A stretch of DNA of 56,851 nt, taken from Acidobacteriota bacterium (lineage in GTDB: Bacteria > Acidobacteriota > Terriglobia > UBA7540). The stretch spans positions 1 to 56,851 of the forward strand of contig JAKASG010000010.1 of the NCBI GenBank assembly GCA_021828285.1. The letters run 5' to 3'. Positions 49,935-56,851 of the stretch are shown here, one piece after another. Within the stretch, counting starts at the first letter, position 1. Each line of letters begins with the position of its first letter. The position numbers and the translations under genes are program-made. Under the pieces are notes generated by a model. It worked only from the letters and a program-made list of their open reading frames with translations. It did not search any database and was not told where the DNA came from.

Positions 49935-50993
49935 ATGAAATCTGGTAGCGCAACAGAGCACAGGGGCGTTACGGAAGCGAACGGCTTTGAATCCGATCGA
50001 TTGGCTCCCTTGGAAGAGCGCGCGCGCGGCGCCGATCCGTCTCTTGTCAAAGACCTGCTCGAAAAAATGCTCCTCATCCGGCGGTTCGAGGAAAAGGCGG
50101 CGGAACTCTACGCGCTCGGGAAGATCGGCGGATTTTGCCATCTCTATATCGGCCAGGAAGCAGTCGCCGTGGGCGCGATTTCCGCGCTCGGTCCCGACGA
50201 TTACATTTTCTGTTCCTATCGCGAGCATGGCCACGCGCTCGCGCGCGGCATGGACGCCGGCGCGGTGATGGCGGAGCTTGCTGGGAAAGCGACGGGGTGT
50301 TCGAAGGGCAAAGGCGGCTCGATGCACTTATTTGACACGCGGATCGGCTTTTTGGGCGGGCACGCCATCGTCGGAGGCCACCTGCCGCTCGCGGCGGGGA
50401 CTGCCTTCGCCGCGAAATATCAGAACCAGCCGCGCGTGACCGCGTGCTTCTTCGGAGACGCCGCGGTTAATATCGGCGCCTTTCATGAATCCTTCAATCT
50501 CGCCCAGCTCTGGAATCTTCCCGTCGTCTATGTTTGCGAAAACAATGAGTTCGGAATGGGCACGCCCATCGAAAAGGCCAGCTCGATTGACCCGTTGCAC
50601 GAGCGCGCCTGCGGTTACGGCATGGCGCACACGGCCGTGGACGGCATGGACGTGCTGGCCGTGCGCGAGGTGGTGGGCGAGGCCGTTGAGCGCGCGCGGC
50701 GCCACAACCTGCCCACGTTTATCGAAGCGCGGACTTACCGGTATATGGGCCACTCGATGTCCGATCCGGCCCACGGAACCTATCGCACGCGTGCCGAGCT
50801 CGATGAGCACCGCCGGCACGACCCCATCAAGCGCTTGACCTCAGCGCTCGAGTCCATTGGGGCCCTGACGCCCGAGGCCTTCGAGGAAAGCGACGCGCAG
50901 GTTCGTCAGGTCGTCGAGCAGGCGGCCGCATTTGCCGAAGAAAGCCCCGATCCGGCTTCGGACGATCTCCATTCGGACGTTTATCGCGACTGA
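49935..50993 (+). CDS. pdhA: Pyruvate dehydrogenase E1 component, alpha subunit
   Basis: The protein has 352 residues. Together with the beta subunit it decarboxylates pyruvate with thiamine diphosphate (TPP). The TPP motif starts CFFGDAAVNIGAFHESFNLA and ends LWNLPVVYVCENN. GGSMHLFDTRIGFLGGHAIVGGHLPLA and the phosphorylation-loop region YRYMGHSMSDPAHGTYR are typical of two-subunit E1. The first 35 residues are variable. GGGAGGGC lies 9-10 nt before the ATG. The beta subunit gene starts 84 bp downstream. Confidence 0.92.
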   Translation: MKSGSATEHRGVTEANGFESDRLAPLEERARGADPSLVKDLLEKMLLIRRFEEKAAELYALGKIGGFCHLYIGQEAVAVGAISALGPDDYIFCSYREHGHALARGMDAGAVMAELAGKATGCSKGKGGSMHLFDTRIGFLGGHAIVGGHLPLAAGTAFAAKYQNQPRVTACFFGDAAVNIGAFHESFNLAQLWNLPVVYVCENNEFGMGTPIEKASSIDPLHERACGYGMAHTAVDGMDVLAVREVVGEAVERARRHNLPTFIEARTYRYMGHSMSDPAHGTYRTRAELDEHRRHDPIKRLTSALESIGALTPEAFEESDAQVRQVVEQAAAFAEESPDPASDDLHSDVYRD

Positions 50994-51077
50994 CCGCCGC
51001 GATTTGATCCGACGACCGCGGCCGGACGCGCTTTTGCGGGAGGGAATCGCGAATTTCTCCTGCGCGACGGAGTTTTG

Positions 51078-52067
51078 ATGCCAACACTCGCTTATCGAGA
51101 AGCTTTGAATCAGGCCATGAGTGAAGAAATGCGCTCGGACGAGCGCGTGTTTCTCCTCGGCGAAGAAGTCGGCGCTTATAATGGCGCTTACAAAGTCAGC
51201 AAGGGAATGCTCGAAGAGTTCGGCCCGAAGCGCGTTCTCGATACGCCGATTTCCGAGCTGGGGTTTACGGGGCTTGCCGTGGGCGCGGCGATGGCCGGGC
51301 TTCGGCCGATCGTCGAAATGATGACCTTCAATTTTTCGCTCGTGGCCCTCGACCAGATCATCAATGGCGCCGCGAAGATGCTTTATATGTCGGGCGGGCA
51401 ATGCCCTGTGCCCATCGTGATTCGCGGTCCGGGCGGCGCGGCGCATCAGCTTTCCGCCCAGCATTCTCAGTCGCTCGAAAGCTGGTACGCGAATGTGCCT
51501 GGACTGAAGGTCGTCATGCCGGCCACGCCCGCGGACGCCAAAGGCTTGCTCAAGAGCGCCATTCGCGACAACAATCCGGTGATCTTCATCGAGTCCGAAG
51601 TGCTTTATGGAATGAAAGGTGAAGTGCCGGAGGGAGAATACACCATTCCGATTGGCGTGGCGGACGTCAAGCGAACCGGCAAAGATGTCACGATCATCGC
51701 GCATTTGAAGATGGTTTACGTTGCGCTCGAAGCCGCGGCGGAACTGGCCAAGGAAGGGATTGAAGCGGAAGTCATTGACCCGCGCACGCTCCGCCCGCTC
51801 GATGAGCGCACGCTGCTTGATTCAGTTCGCAAGACCAATCGCGCGGTGGTCGTCGAAGAAGGTTGGCCCTTCGCCGGCGTGGGAGCGCAGTTCGCGGACC
51901 TGATCCAGCGCGAGGCGTTCGACTTTCTCGATGCGCCCGTCCTGCGCGTCACCGGCGCCGACGTTCCCATGCCTTATGCGAAACCGCTCGAGCACGCTGC
52001 GATACCCGATAAGGCGCGCGTCATCGAAGCGGTGCACAGGGTTTTGTACCGGCGGCAAGCGACCTGA
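51078..52067 (+). CDS. pdhB: Pyruvate dehydrogenase E1 component, beta subunit
   Basis: The protein has 329 residues. LAYREALNQAMSEEMRSDERVFLLGEEVGAYNGAYKVSKG, then FGPKRVLDTPISELGFTGLAVGAAMAGLRP and AAHQLSAQHSQSLESWYANVPGLKVV, are standard for the E1-beta subunit that completes the TPP site. The end is a transketolase C-domain (VDPRTLRPLDERTLL-like IDPRTLRPLDERTLL, then VVVEEGWPFAGVGAQ). I chose the ATG at 51078; a TTG directly upstream is an alternative. E2 follows after 49 bp. Confidence 0.93.
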   Translation: MPTLAYREALNQAMSEEMRSDERVFLLGEEVGAYNGAYKVSKGMLEEFGPKRVLDTPISELGFTGLAVGAAMAGLRPIVEMMTFNFSLVALDQIINGAAKMLYMSGGQCPVPIVIRGPGGAAHQLSAQHSQSLESWYANVPGLKVVMPATPADAKGLLKSAIRDNNPVIFIESEVLYGMKGEVPEGEYTIPIGVADVKRTGKDVTIIAHLKMVYVALEAAAELAKEGIEAEVIDPRTLRPLDERTLLDSVRKTNRAVVVEEGWPFAGVGAQFADLIQREAFDFLDAPVLRVTGADVPMPYAKPLEHAAIPDKARVIEAVHRVLYRRQAT

Positions 52068-52116
52068 ATAAATCGGGATCGCATCCTGGCTTCTGAATTC
52101 TGCTTCCGAGGTGGCA

Positions 52117-53355
52117 ATGGCGACTCGCGTTTTGATGCCTAAAGGCAGCGACACGATGACGGAAGGGAAAGTCCTCAAATGGCTCAAGAAAGAAGGGGAC
52201 TCGGTTGCGAACGGCGACGCTATGGTCGAGATAGAAACCGACAAGGTGGATATGGAAGTCGAGGCTATGGGCGGGGGCGTGCTTCGCAAAATCCTCGTGG
52301 GCGAAGGTCAAGTCGTTCCCGTCGGCGCGTTGCTGGCCGTCATTGGCAAGCCTGAAGAGGATATCGCAAAGCTCGTTTCATCGGCGCCCGCGCCCGCCGC
52401 TGCACCTGTTGAAACGGCTCCTGCGCCTCACGCTCCTGTCGCAATGCCCGTTTCAGCTCCACAGCCGGTGCAGGCGGGAGGCCGCGTCCTTGCATCGCCA
52501 CTGGCCAAGAAAATCGCGAAAGAAGCTGGCCTCAGTCTGACTGCTGTTCCCGGCTCGGGACCTTCGGGGCGCATCGTTCGGCGGGATGTGGAAGCCGTGG
52601 TGGTCGCCGGAGGAGCCTCGGCGGGCGCGCCAGCCGCGCCTTTGCGCGCCGTTGCTCCGCGAACCGGTCCTGACTTTCGTGACGAACCGCTCAACATGAT
52701 GCGCAAGGTCATCGCGCAGCGTCTGGCGCAAAGCCTCGGCCCCGTGCCGCATTTCTATCTCACCGTTGAAGTGGACATGAAGCGGGCGAAGGAATTGCGC
52801 GAATCGGCGAACCTGCTCGATCCGAATCTCAAGCTCTCTTACAACGACATTATTCTCAAGGCATGCTCCGCGGCGCTGCTGCAAAATCCCGCCGTCAACG
52901 CGGCTTTCATGGGCGAGTCCATTCGTTACCACAACCGCGTTCACATCGGGATGGCGGTGGCCGTCGAGGGCGGCGGGCTGATTACGCCCGTGCTGCGCGA
53001 TTGCGACCGCAAATCGCTCCAGGAAATTTCATCGGAAGCGAAGGACCTGATCGCGCGCGCGCGCCAGCGCAAGCTCAAGCCCGAAGAGTACGTCGGCTCG
53101 ACGTTCAGCGTCTCAAACCTCGGCATGATGGGCATTGATGAATTTTCCGCCGTCATCAATCCGCCCGAAGCCGCGATTCTCGCCGTCGGCTCCGTTGCGG
53201 AAAAGCCTGTCGTGACCGACGGCCGCATTGAACCGGGCGTTCGCTGCCGCATGACCCTTTCCTGCGACCATCGCGCCGTGGACGGCGCGACCGGCGCACA
53301 ATTCCTCCAAACCCTCCGGCAAATCCTGGAAAACCCCGTGTTCCTGGCGTTTTGA
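52117..53355 (+). CDS. pdhC: Dihydrolipoamide acetyltransferase (pyruvate dehydrogenase E2)
   Basis: The protein has 412 residues and one lipoyl domain at the N-terminus (lysine in IETDKVDMEVEA), an Ala/Pro linker, and the E3/E1-binding domain ASPLAKKIAKEAGLSLTAVPGSGPSGRIVRRDV. The catalytic domain ends with the histidine motif SCDHRAVDGA. It transfers the acetyl group to CoA and forms the core of the complex. The ATG at 52117 has GAGGTG before it; GTG 52111 is an alternative. E3 (lipoamide dehydrogenase) is not in the window. Confidence 0.92.
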   Translation: MATRVLMPKGSDTMTEGKVLKWLKKEGDSVANGDAMVEIETDKVDMEVEAMGGGVLRKILVGEGQVVPVGALLAVIGKPEEDIAKLVSSAPAPAAAPVETAPAPHAPVAMPVSAPQPVQAGGRVLASPLAKKIAKEAGLSLTAVPGSGPSGRIVRRDVEAVVVAGGASAGAPAAPLRAVAPRTGPDFRDEPLNMMRKVIAQRLAQSLGPVPHFYLTVEVDMKRAKELRESANLLDPNLKLSYNDIILKACSAALLQNPAVNAAFMGESIRYHNRVHIGMAVAVEGGGLITPVLRDCDRKSLQEISSEAKDLIARARQRKLKPEEYVGSTFSVSNLGMMGIDEFSAVINPPEAAILAVGSVAEKPVVTDGRIEPGVRCRMTLSCDHRAVDGATGAQFLQTLRQILENPVFLAF

Positions 53356-53382
53356 GCGCGCGTGGCGCTATGAGGCAGGCGG

Positions 53383-54129
53383 CTAGCGGCGGTTAATCAC
53401 ACTGGCAAAATATCCGGCGCCGAAGCCATTATCAATGTTAACGACGGCAACGTTCGAGGTGCAGCAATTGAGCATGCCGAGCAGCGCCGCAATCCCCCGG
53501 AAGCTCGCGCCGTAGCCAATGCTCGTCGGCACGGCAATTACCGGCGCCGCCACCATGCCCGCGACCACGCTCGGTAACGCGCCTTCCATGCCCGCCACGA
53601 CGATGATAATGCGCGCGCGGCCGAGCGCACGGCTTGCGCTCAGGATGCGATGGATGTTGGCAACGCCCGCGTCGTAAATCGCCGACACGCGGTTGCCCAT
53701 TACTTCCGCCGTCGTGAGAGCTTCTTCGGCCACGGGAATATCCGAAGTGCCCGCGCTCACCACCAGGATCGTTCCCTTGCCGCGAATTTTGCGGTCGCGG
53801 CGAATCACGATGGCGCCTGATGCCTCGCGGAATTCTGCGCTGGCCTCGGCTTTGCGAACGCGCTCGTAGATTTCGGCGCTCGCGCGCGTAATCAGAATGT
53901 TGTGCTGGTTGCGGAGCATCCGCCGCACGATGCCCTCGACCTGTGCGGGAGATTTTCCACGTCCGAAAATCACTTCCGGAAATCCCTGGCGCAGCGGGCG
54001 GTGGTGGTCAATGCGCGCGTAGCCGATGTTTTCGAACGGCAAATTGCGCAGACGGTCCACGGCTTCCTCAACGCCAAGCTGCCCGCGCCGCACCTGCCGA
54101 AGCATTTGACGAATTTCTTCCGGCGTCAC
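53383..54129 (-). CDS. larB: Nickel pincer cofactor biosynthesis protein LarB
   Basis: The protein has 248 residues from GTG 54129. LarB carboxylates and hydrolyses nicotinic acid adenine dinucleotide at the start of nickel-pincer synthesis. The N-terminus TPEEIRQMLRQVRRGQLGVEEAVDRLRNLPFENIGYARIDHHRPLRQGFPEVIFG and the signature NCCTSNVAVVNIDNGFGAG are diagnostic. The PurE-like core has VVSAGTSDIPVAEEA. An ATG at 54210 would add 27 weakly conserved residues and start 6 nt after the rnr stop. It lies about 42 kb from the LarA homolog, and LarC and LarE are not in the window. Confidence 0.88.
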   Translation of the reverse strand: MTPEEIRQMLRQVRRGQLGVEEAVDRLRNLPFENIGYARIDHHRPLRQGFPEVIFGRGKSPAQVEGIVRRMLRNQHNILITRASAEIYERVRKAEASAEFREASGAIVIRRDRKIRGKGTILVVSAGTSDIPVAEEALTTAEVMGNRVSAIYDAGVANIHRILSASRALGRARIIIVVAGMEGALPSVVAGMVAAPVIAVPTSIGYGASFRGIAALLGMLNCCTSNVAVVNIDNGFGAGYFASVINRR

Positions 54130-54216
54130 TTCAGACCCGCCTCGCTTTCGTGCCTTAAAGTCAGGGGCTGATGAGATTGCGCATGAGCCCCCGTGGAGAT
54201 GCCATTTCAATCCCGC

Positions 54217-56706
54217 CTAGCGCCGCGAATGCTTTTTGCGGGCCGGCGCATTTCCCTCAGCAACCGAAAACTGGAGTTTACTTCCCGCCTCATCAATCCG
54301 GTCGAGGCGCACGCGGACGCGGTCGCCGAGATGATACGCCCGATGCGAGCGCTCGCCCACCGCGGCCCGCTGTTGCTCCCGATAAATGTAGCGGTCGTCC
54401 TCGAAACTCTCGAACGGAACGAAGCCTTCGATAAACAGATCGGTCAGCTCGACGAAAAAGCCGTGCTTGATGAGGCTGATGATCAAAGCCTCGAATTCGT
54501 CGCCCACGCGCTCTGCCATGAACGCCACTTTCTTCAATTCCATCAGCTCGCGTTCGGCGTCCTGCGCGCGCCGCTCGGCTTCAGAAGTCTCGATCCCAAG
54601 CGTGCGAAGCGCTTCGCGGCTCGGGAGCGCGTCACCGGCCGAACCTTTTTCGCTTTTCAGCGCGGCCTTGAGAATGCGATGGACGATGAGGTCGGGATAG
54701 CGGCGAATGGGCGAGGTGAAGTGCGTGTAGGCCGGCGTTGCGAGTGCGAAGTGGCCGAGGTTTTCCTCCGTGTAGCGCGCCTGCTTGAGCGAACGCAGCA
54801 TCAGGTATGAAAGGATGCGCTCTTCGGGTTTGCCCTCGAGGCGCCGCGTGAGGCGCTGATAATGATGCGGCGTAATTTGAATCTCCACATTCGCCGGCCG
54901 CTCATGGAAGCGCACAGGGCGTTCGCGGTCGTCGCGGCCGCGGATGCGGAACCGCTCGCTGGCCGGAAGCTCGACGCCGAGCGAATATCCGAAGGTCGCC
55001 GCGATTGCTTCAAAATCGAGCACTTTCTTTGCATCCGGTTTTTCGTGAATCCGGTAGATTGCCGGAACACCCCGGCCTTCAAGATGCGCCGCGACGGTTT
55101 CATTCGCCGCCAGCATGAATTCCTCAATGATGCGATGCGCGATCGTGCGCTCCGAACGCGTCACGCCCACCATGCGGCCCATCGCGTCGAATTCGATTTC
55201 GGGCTCCGGCAGGTCGAAATCAATCGAGCCGCGCTCTTCGCGCCGGCGGTTGAGGACCATCGCCAGCTCTTCCATGAGGCGTAACGATGCGACGAGCGGG
55301 CGATATCGCTCGAGCGCCGCCGGGTCGCCCGCGAGCACGTCCCGCACCCCTGTGTACGTCATGCGCTCTGCGCTGCGAATCACTCCGGGAACCAGCTCGT
55401 AATTCGTGATCCGGCCGCGCGCGTCCAGATCCATTACGGCGGACATCGTGAGCCGTTCGACGCGAGGGTTCAGGCTGCAAATGCCGTTTGAAAGCTCGAG
55501 CGGAAGCATCGGGACGGCGCGGTCGGGGAAATAGACCGAGGTGCCGCGCAAGCGCGCTTCGCGATCGAGCGCCGTTCCCGGGCGGACGTAGTGGGCCACG
55601 TCGGCGATGTGGACCTGAAGCCGGTAACCGCCCTCCTTCCGGCGTTCGACGTGAACCGCGTCGTCGAAATCCTTGGCCGTCTCGCCGTCAATCGTCACCA
55701 CGGGAACGCTGCGAAAGTCGCGCCTTCCTTCGAGTTCCCGCTCGGAAATGAACTGCGGCGCGTTTTCCGCCGCTTCGAGAACCTCGCGCGGAAAGCGGTG
55801 GGGAAGATGAAATTTCCGAATAATGATTTCAACGTCCACGCCGAAATCTTCGCGCCGGCCGAGCACTTCGATCACGCGTCCTTTCGGCGGCGCCCCCGGC
55901 GCGGGATAGCTTGTGATTTCAACGTCCACGATTGTTCCGTTCAGCTCATGCGCGTCCTGCTGCTCGGCTTTGCGGCTTGCGCGCCGACCTTCGGATTCGC
56001 CGCCAAATTGCCGCTCGCGCGCGTTGTCACCGTCGCGAGGCCGTTCGGCGCCGCGCGGAATCAGGATTTCGTGGGCGATCCGGTGATCGTAAGGAAGAAC
56101 GTAGTAGTGGTGTGCGTCAGCCCGGAATTCACCCACGACGGTCTTTTGCGCGCGGTCGAGCACGCGGGTTACGCGCCCTTCGAGCCGCAGTCCTCCATCC
56201 GCTGCGCCTCGGCGCCCGCGTGGCGCGGGCTTCAATCGCGTCACCAGGGCTTCGACTCGGTCGCCGTGCATCGCCGGGCCCGTCGCTCCGCGTGGAATGA
56301 AAATGTCCTGTTCGGTCCCTTCGACCGGCCGGTCCGGAACGACGAACCCGTAACCGTCGCGATGCCCCACAAGCCGTCCGGTGACCGCGTTGGAGGGTCG
56401 CGCGTTCGCGCCTCTTGACGTCGCATCTGCCGTCATTACCTGCGGCGCTCGGCTTGGGCGCGAGGCAAGCGCAAAGGAGTTGTCCTTTTGAGCCACAATC
56501 TTTCCTGCATTTACCAATTGCCGCAGCTTGCTTTTCACCGCTCTTGCGCGGCGCGGATCGAGTCCAAGCTGCCGCATCAACGCCCGCAGGCGCAGACTTT
56601 TTTCCGGCTGGCGCTCAAAAACCTGCACCAGTTCCGCGTCTTCAGGAAATCCGCGCATCGAAATCGAGTTTAGCACCGAACCTGAGCCGGCGCTTGGAGC
56701 GCTCAT
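54217..56706 (-). CDS. rnr: Ribonuclease R
   Basis: RNase R (829 residues) degrades structured RNA from the 3' end. The N-terminal winged-helix and cold-shock regions (VTGRLVGHRDGYGFVVPD, FIPRGATGPAMHGDRVEA) come first. The RNB catalytic domain follows with its aspartates in TIDGETAKDFDDAVHV and TPAYTHFTSPIRRYPDLIVHR. A C-terminal S1 domain (VGDEFEALIISLIKHGFFVEL) and a basic tail complete the protein. It is probably the first gene of an rnr-larB pair. ATG 56706 is chosen, though ATG 56658 is an alternative and neither has a strong ribosome binding site. Confidence 0.9.
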   Translation of the reverse strand: MSAPSAGSGSVLNSISMRGFPEDAELVQVFERQPEKSLRLRALMRQLGLDPRRARAVKSKLRQLVNAGKIVAQKDNSFALASRPSRAPQVMTADATSRGANARPSNAVTGRLVGHRDGYGFVVPDRPVEGTEQDIFIPRGATGPAMHGDRVEALVTRLKPAPRGRRGAADGGLRLEGRVTRVLDRAQKTVVGEFRADAHHYYVLPYDHRIAHEILIPRGAERPRDGDNARERQFGGESEGRRASRKAEQQDAHELNGTIVDVEITSYPAPGAPPKGRVIEVLGRREDFGVDVEIIIRKFHLPHRFPREVLEAAENAPQFISERELEGRRDFRSVPVVTIDGETAKDFDDAVHVERRKEGGYRLQVHIADVAHYVRPGTALDREARLRGTSVYFPDRAVPMLPLELSNGICSLNPRVERLTMSAVMDLDARGRITNYELVPGVIRSAERMTYTGVRDVLAGDPAALERYRPLVASLRLMEELAMVLNRRREERGSIDFDLPEPEIEFDAMGRMVGVTRSERTIAHRIIEEFMLAANETVAAHLEGRGVPAIYRIHEKPDAKKVLDFEAIAATFGYSLGVELPASERFRIRGRDDRERPVRFHERPANVEIQITPHHYQRLTRRLEGKPEERILSYLMLRSLKQARYTEENLGHFALATPAYTHFTSPIRRYPDLIVHRILKAALKSEKGSAGDALPSREALRTLGIETSEAERRAQDAERELMELKKVAFMAERVGDEFEALIISLIKHGFFVELTDLFIEGFVPFESFEDDRYIYREQQRAAVGERSHRAYHLGDRVRVRLDRIDEAGSKLQFSVAEGNAPARKKHSRR

Positions 56707-56764
56707 CAAAACACATTATTCGTTGGGATTGGATTTTCCGCAGAATTCAAAGGACCGCAAGCAT

Positions 56765-56851
56765 TGGTGCCGAAGAGAGGACTCGAACCTCCACGCCCTG
56801 ACGGGCACTACACCCTGAATGTAGCGCGTCTGCCAATTCCGCCACTTCGGC
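56765..56851 (-). tRNA. tRNA-Leu(CAG)
   Basis: Read on the minus strand, GCCGAAG pairs with CTTCGGC as acceptor stem, and a CCA end is encoded (56765-56767). The D arm GTGGCGGAATTGGCAGAC, the anticodon stem CTACA/TGTAG around TTCAGGG (anticodon CAG), a long variable arm (GCCCGTCAGGGC) and the T arm GAGGTTCGAGTCCTC are all present. The long variable arm fits a class II leucine tRNA. The 5' end is exactly at the window edge. Confidence 0.95.

Overview
The window is about 57 kb of compact, high-GC (about 60 percent by eye) bacterial chromosome. Lipoprotein and Sec signal peptides, a cytochrome c maturation (Ccm) operon, a heptaheme cytochrome and a predicted outer-membrane barrel indicate a Gram-negative cell envelope. 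The gene mix (pyruvoyl arginine decarboxylase, LarA/LarB, Ccm with atypical CcmE and CcmH, SpoIIE-type phosphatase, GAF-ANTAR, many small secreted proteins) fits Acidobacteriota best, but that placement is inference from gene content and no 16S gene is present.

Layout: 0.2-1.4 kb rimI-tsaB (minus). 1.6-5.5 kb deoC with an unusual N-terminal extension, a GAF-GAF-PP2C phosphatase and lysA. 5.6-8 kb a YkvA-like protein, a class III aminotransferase, then a pyruvoyl arginine decarboxylase behind a clear promoter and a structured leader. 8-12.7 kb a deoxyhypusine-synthase-like enzyme (probably polyamine synthesis), an IolB-like isomerase, a LarA homolog without the cofactor-tethering lysine, and an MFS carrier. 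12.7-15.4 kb small proteins and a second MFS carrier. 15.4-17.4 kb a compact SfiI-like type II restriction-modification module. 17.5-23.1 kb a repeat-bearing lipoprotein, an acyl-CoA synthetase-like enzyme, murB, a polytopic membrane protein and a 57-residue cysteine-rich protein. 23.3 kb tRNA-Glu.

23.4-30.6 kb holds the Ccm operon in the order ccmE, ccmF, ccmH-like, ccmI-like with zinc ribbon, an unknown membrane protein, ccmA, ccmB, ccmC, ccmD. A perfect CRP/FNR-type palindrome lies upstream. CcmE is of the CxxxY type and CcmH has a non-standard cysteine cluster. 31.7-34.6 kb is the conserved SRP RNA-dnaX-ybaB-recR block. 34.8-38.5 kb is a heterodimeric ABC exporter pair, followed by a heptaheme cytochrome that would need the Ccm products. 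40-43 kb is a signalling stretch: a frameshifted pseudo-receiver, a secreted protein, GAF-ANTAR and a double-PilZ protein.

43-47.5 kb looks like a glycerate module (hydroxyacid dehydrogenase, glycerate kinase, tartronate-semialdehyde-reductase-like enzyme) facing a RhaT-type carrier. 47.7-48.7 kb is a transglutaminase-like gene interrupted by one in-frame amber codon. 48.9-49.7 kb is a predicted outer-membrane protein. 49.9-53.4 kb is a pyruvate dehydrogenase E1alpha-E1beta-E2 operon with a perfect 14-bp palindrome upstream and no E3. The right end carries larB, rnr and tRNA-Leu, all minus. No intergenic gap exceeds about 300 bp, and I saw no transposase, CRISPR array, rRNA or origin. Functions are assigned by reading motifs, without database searches.
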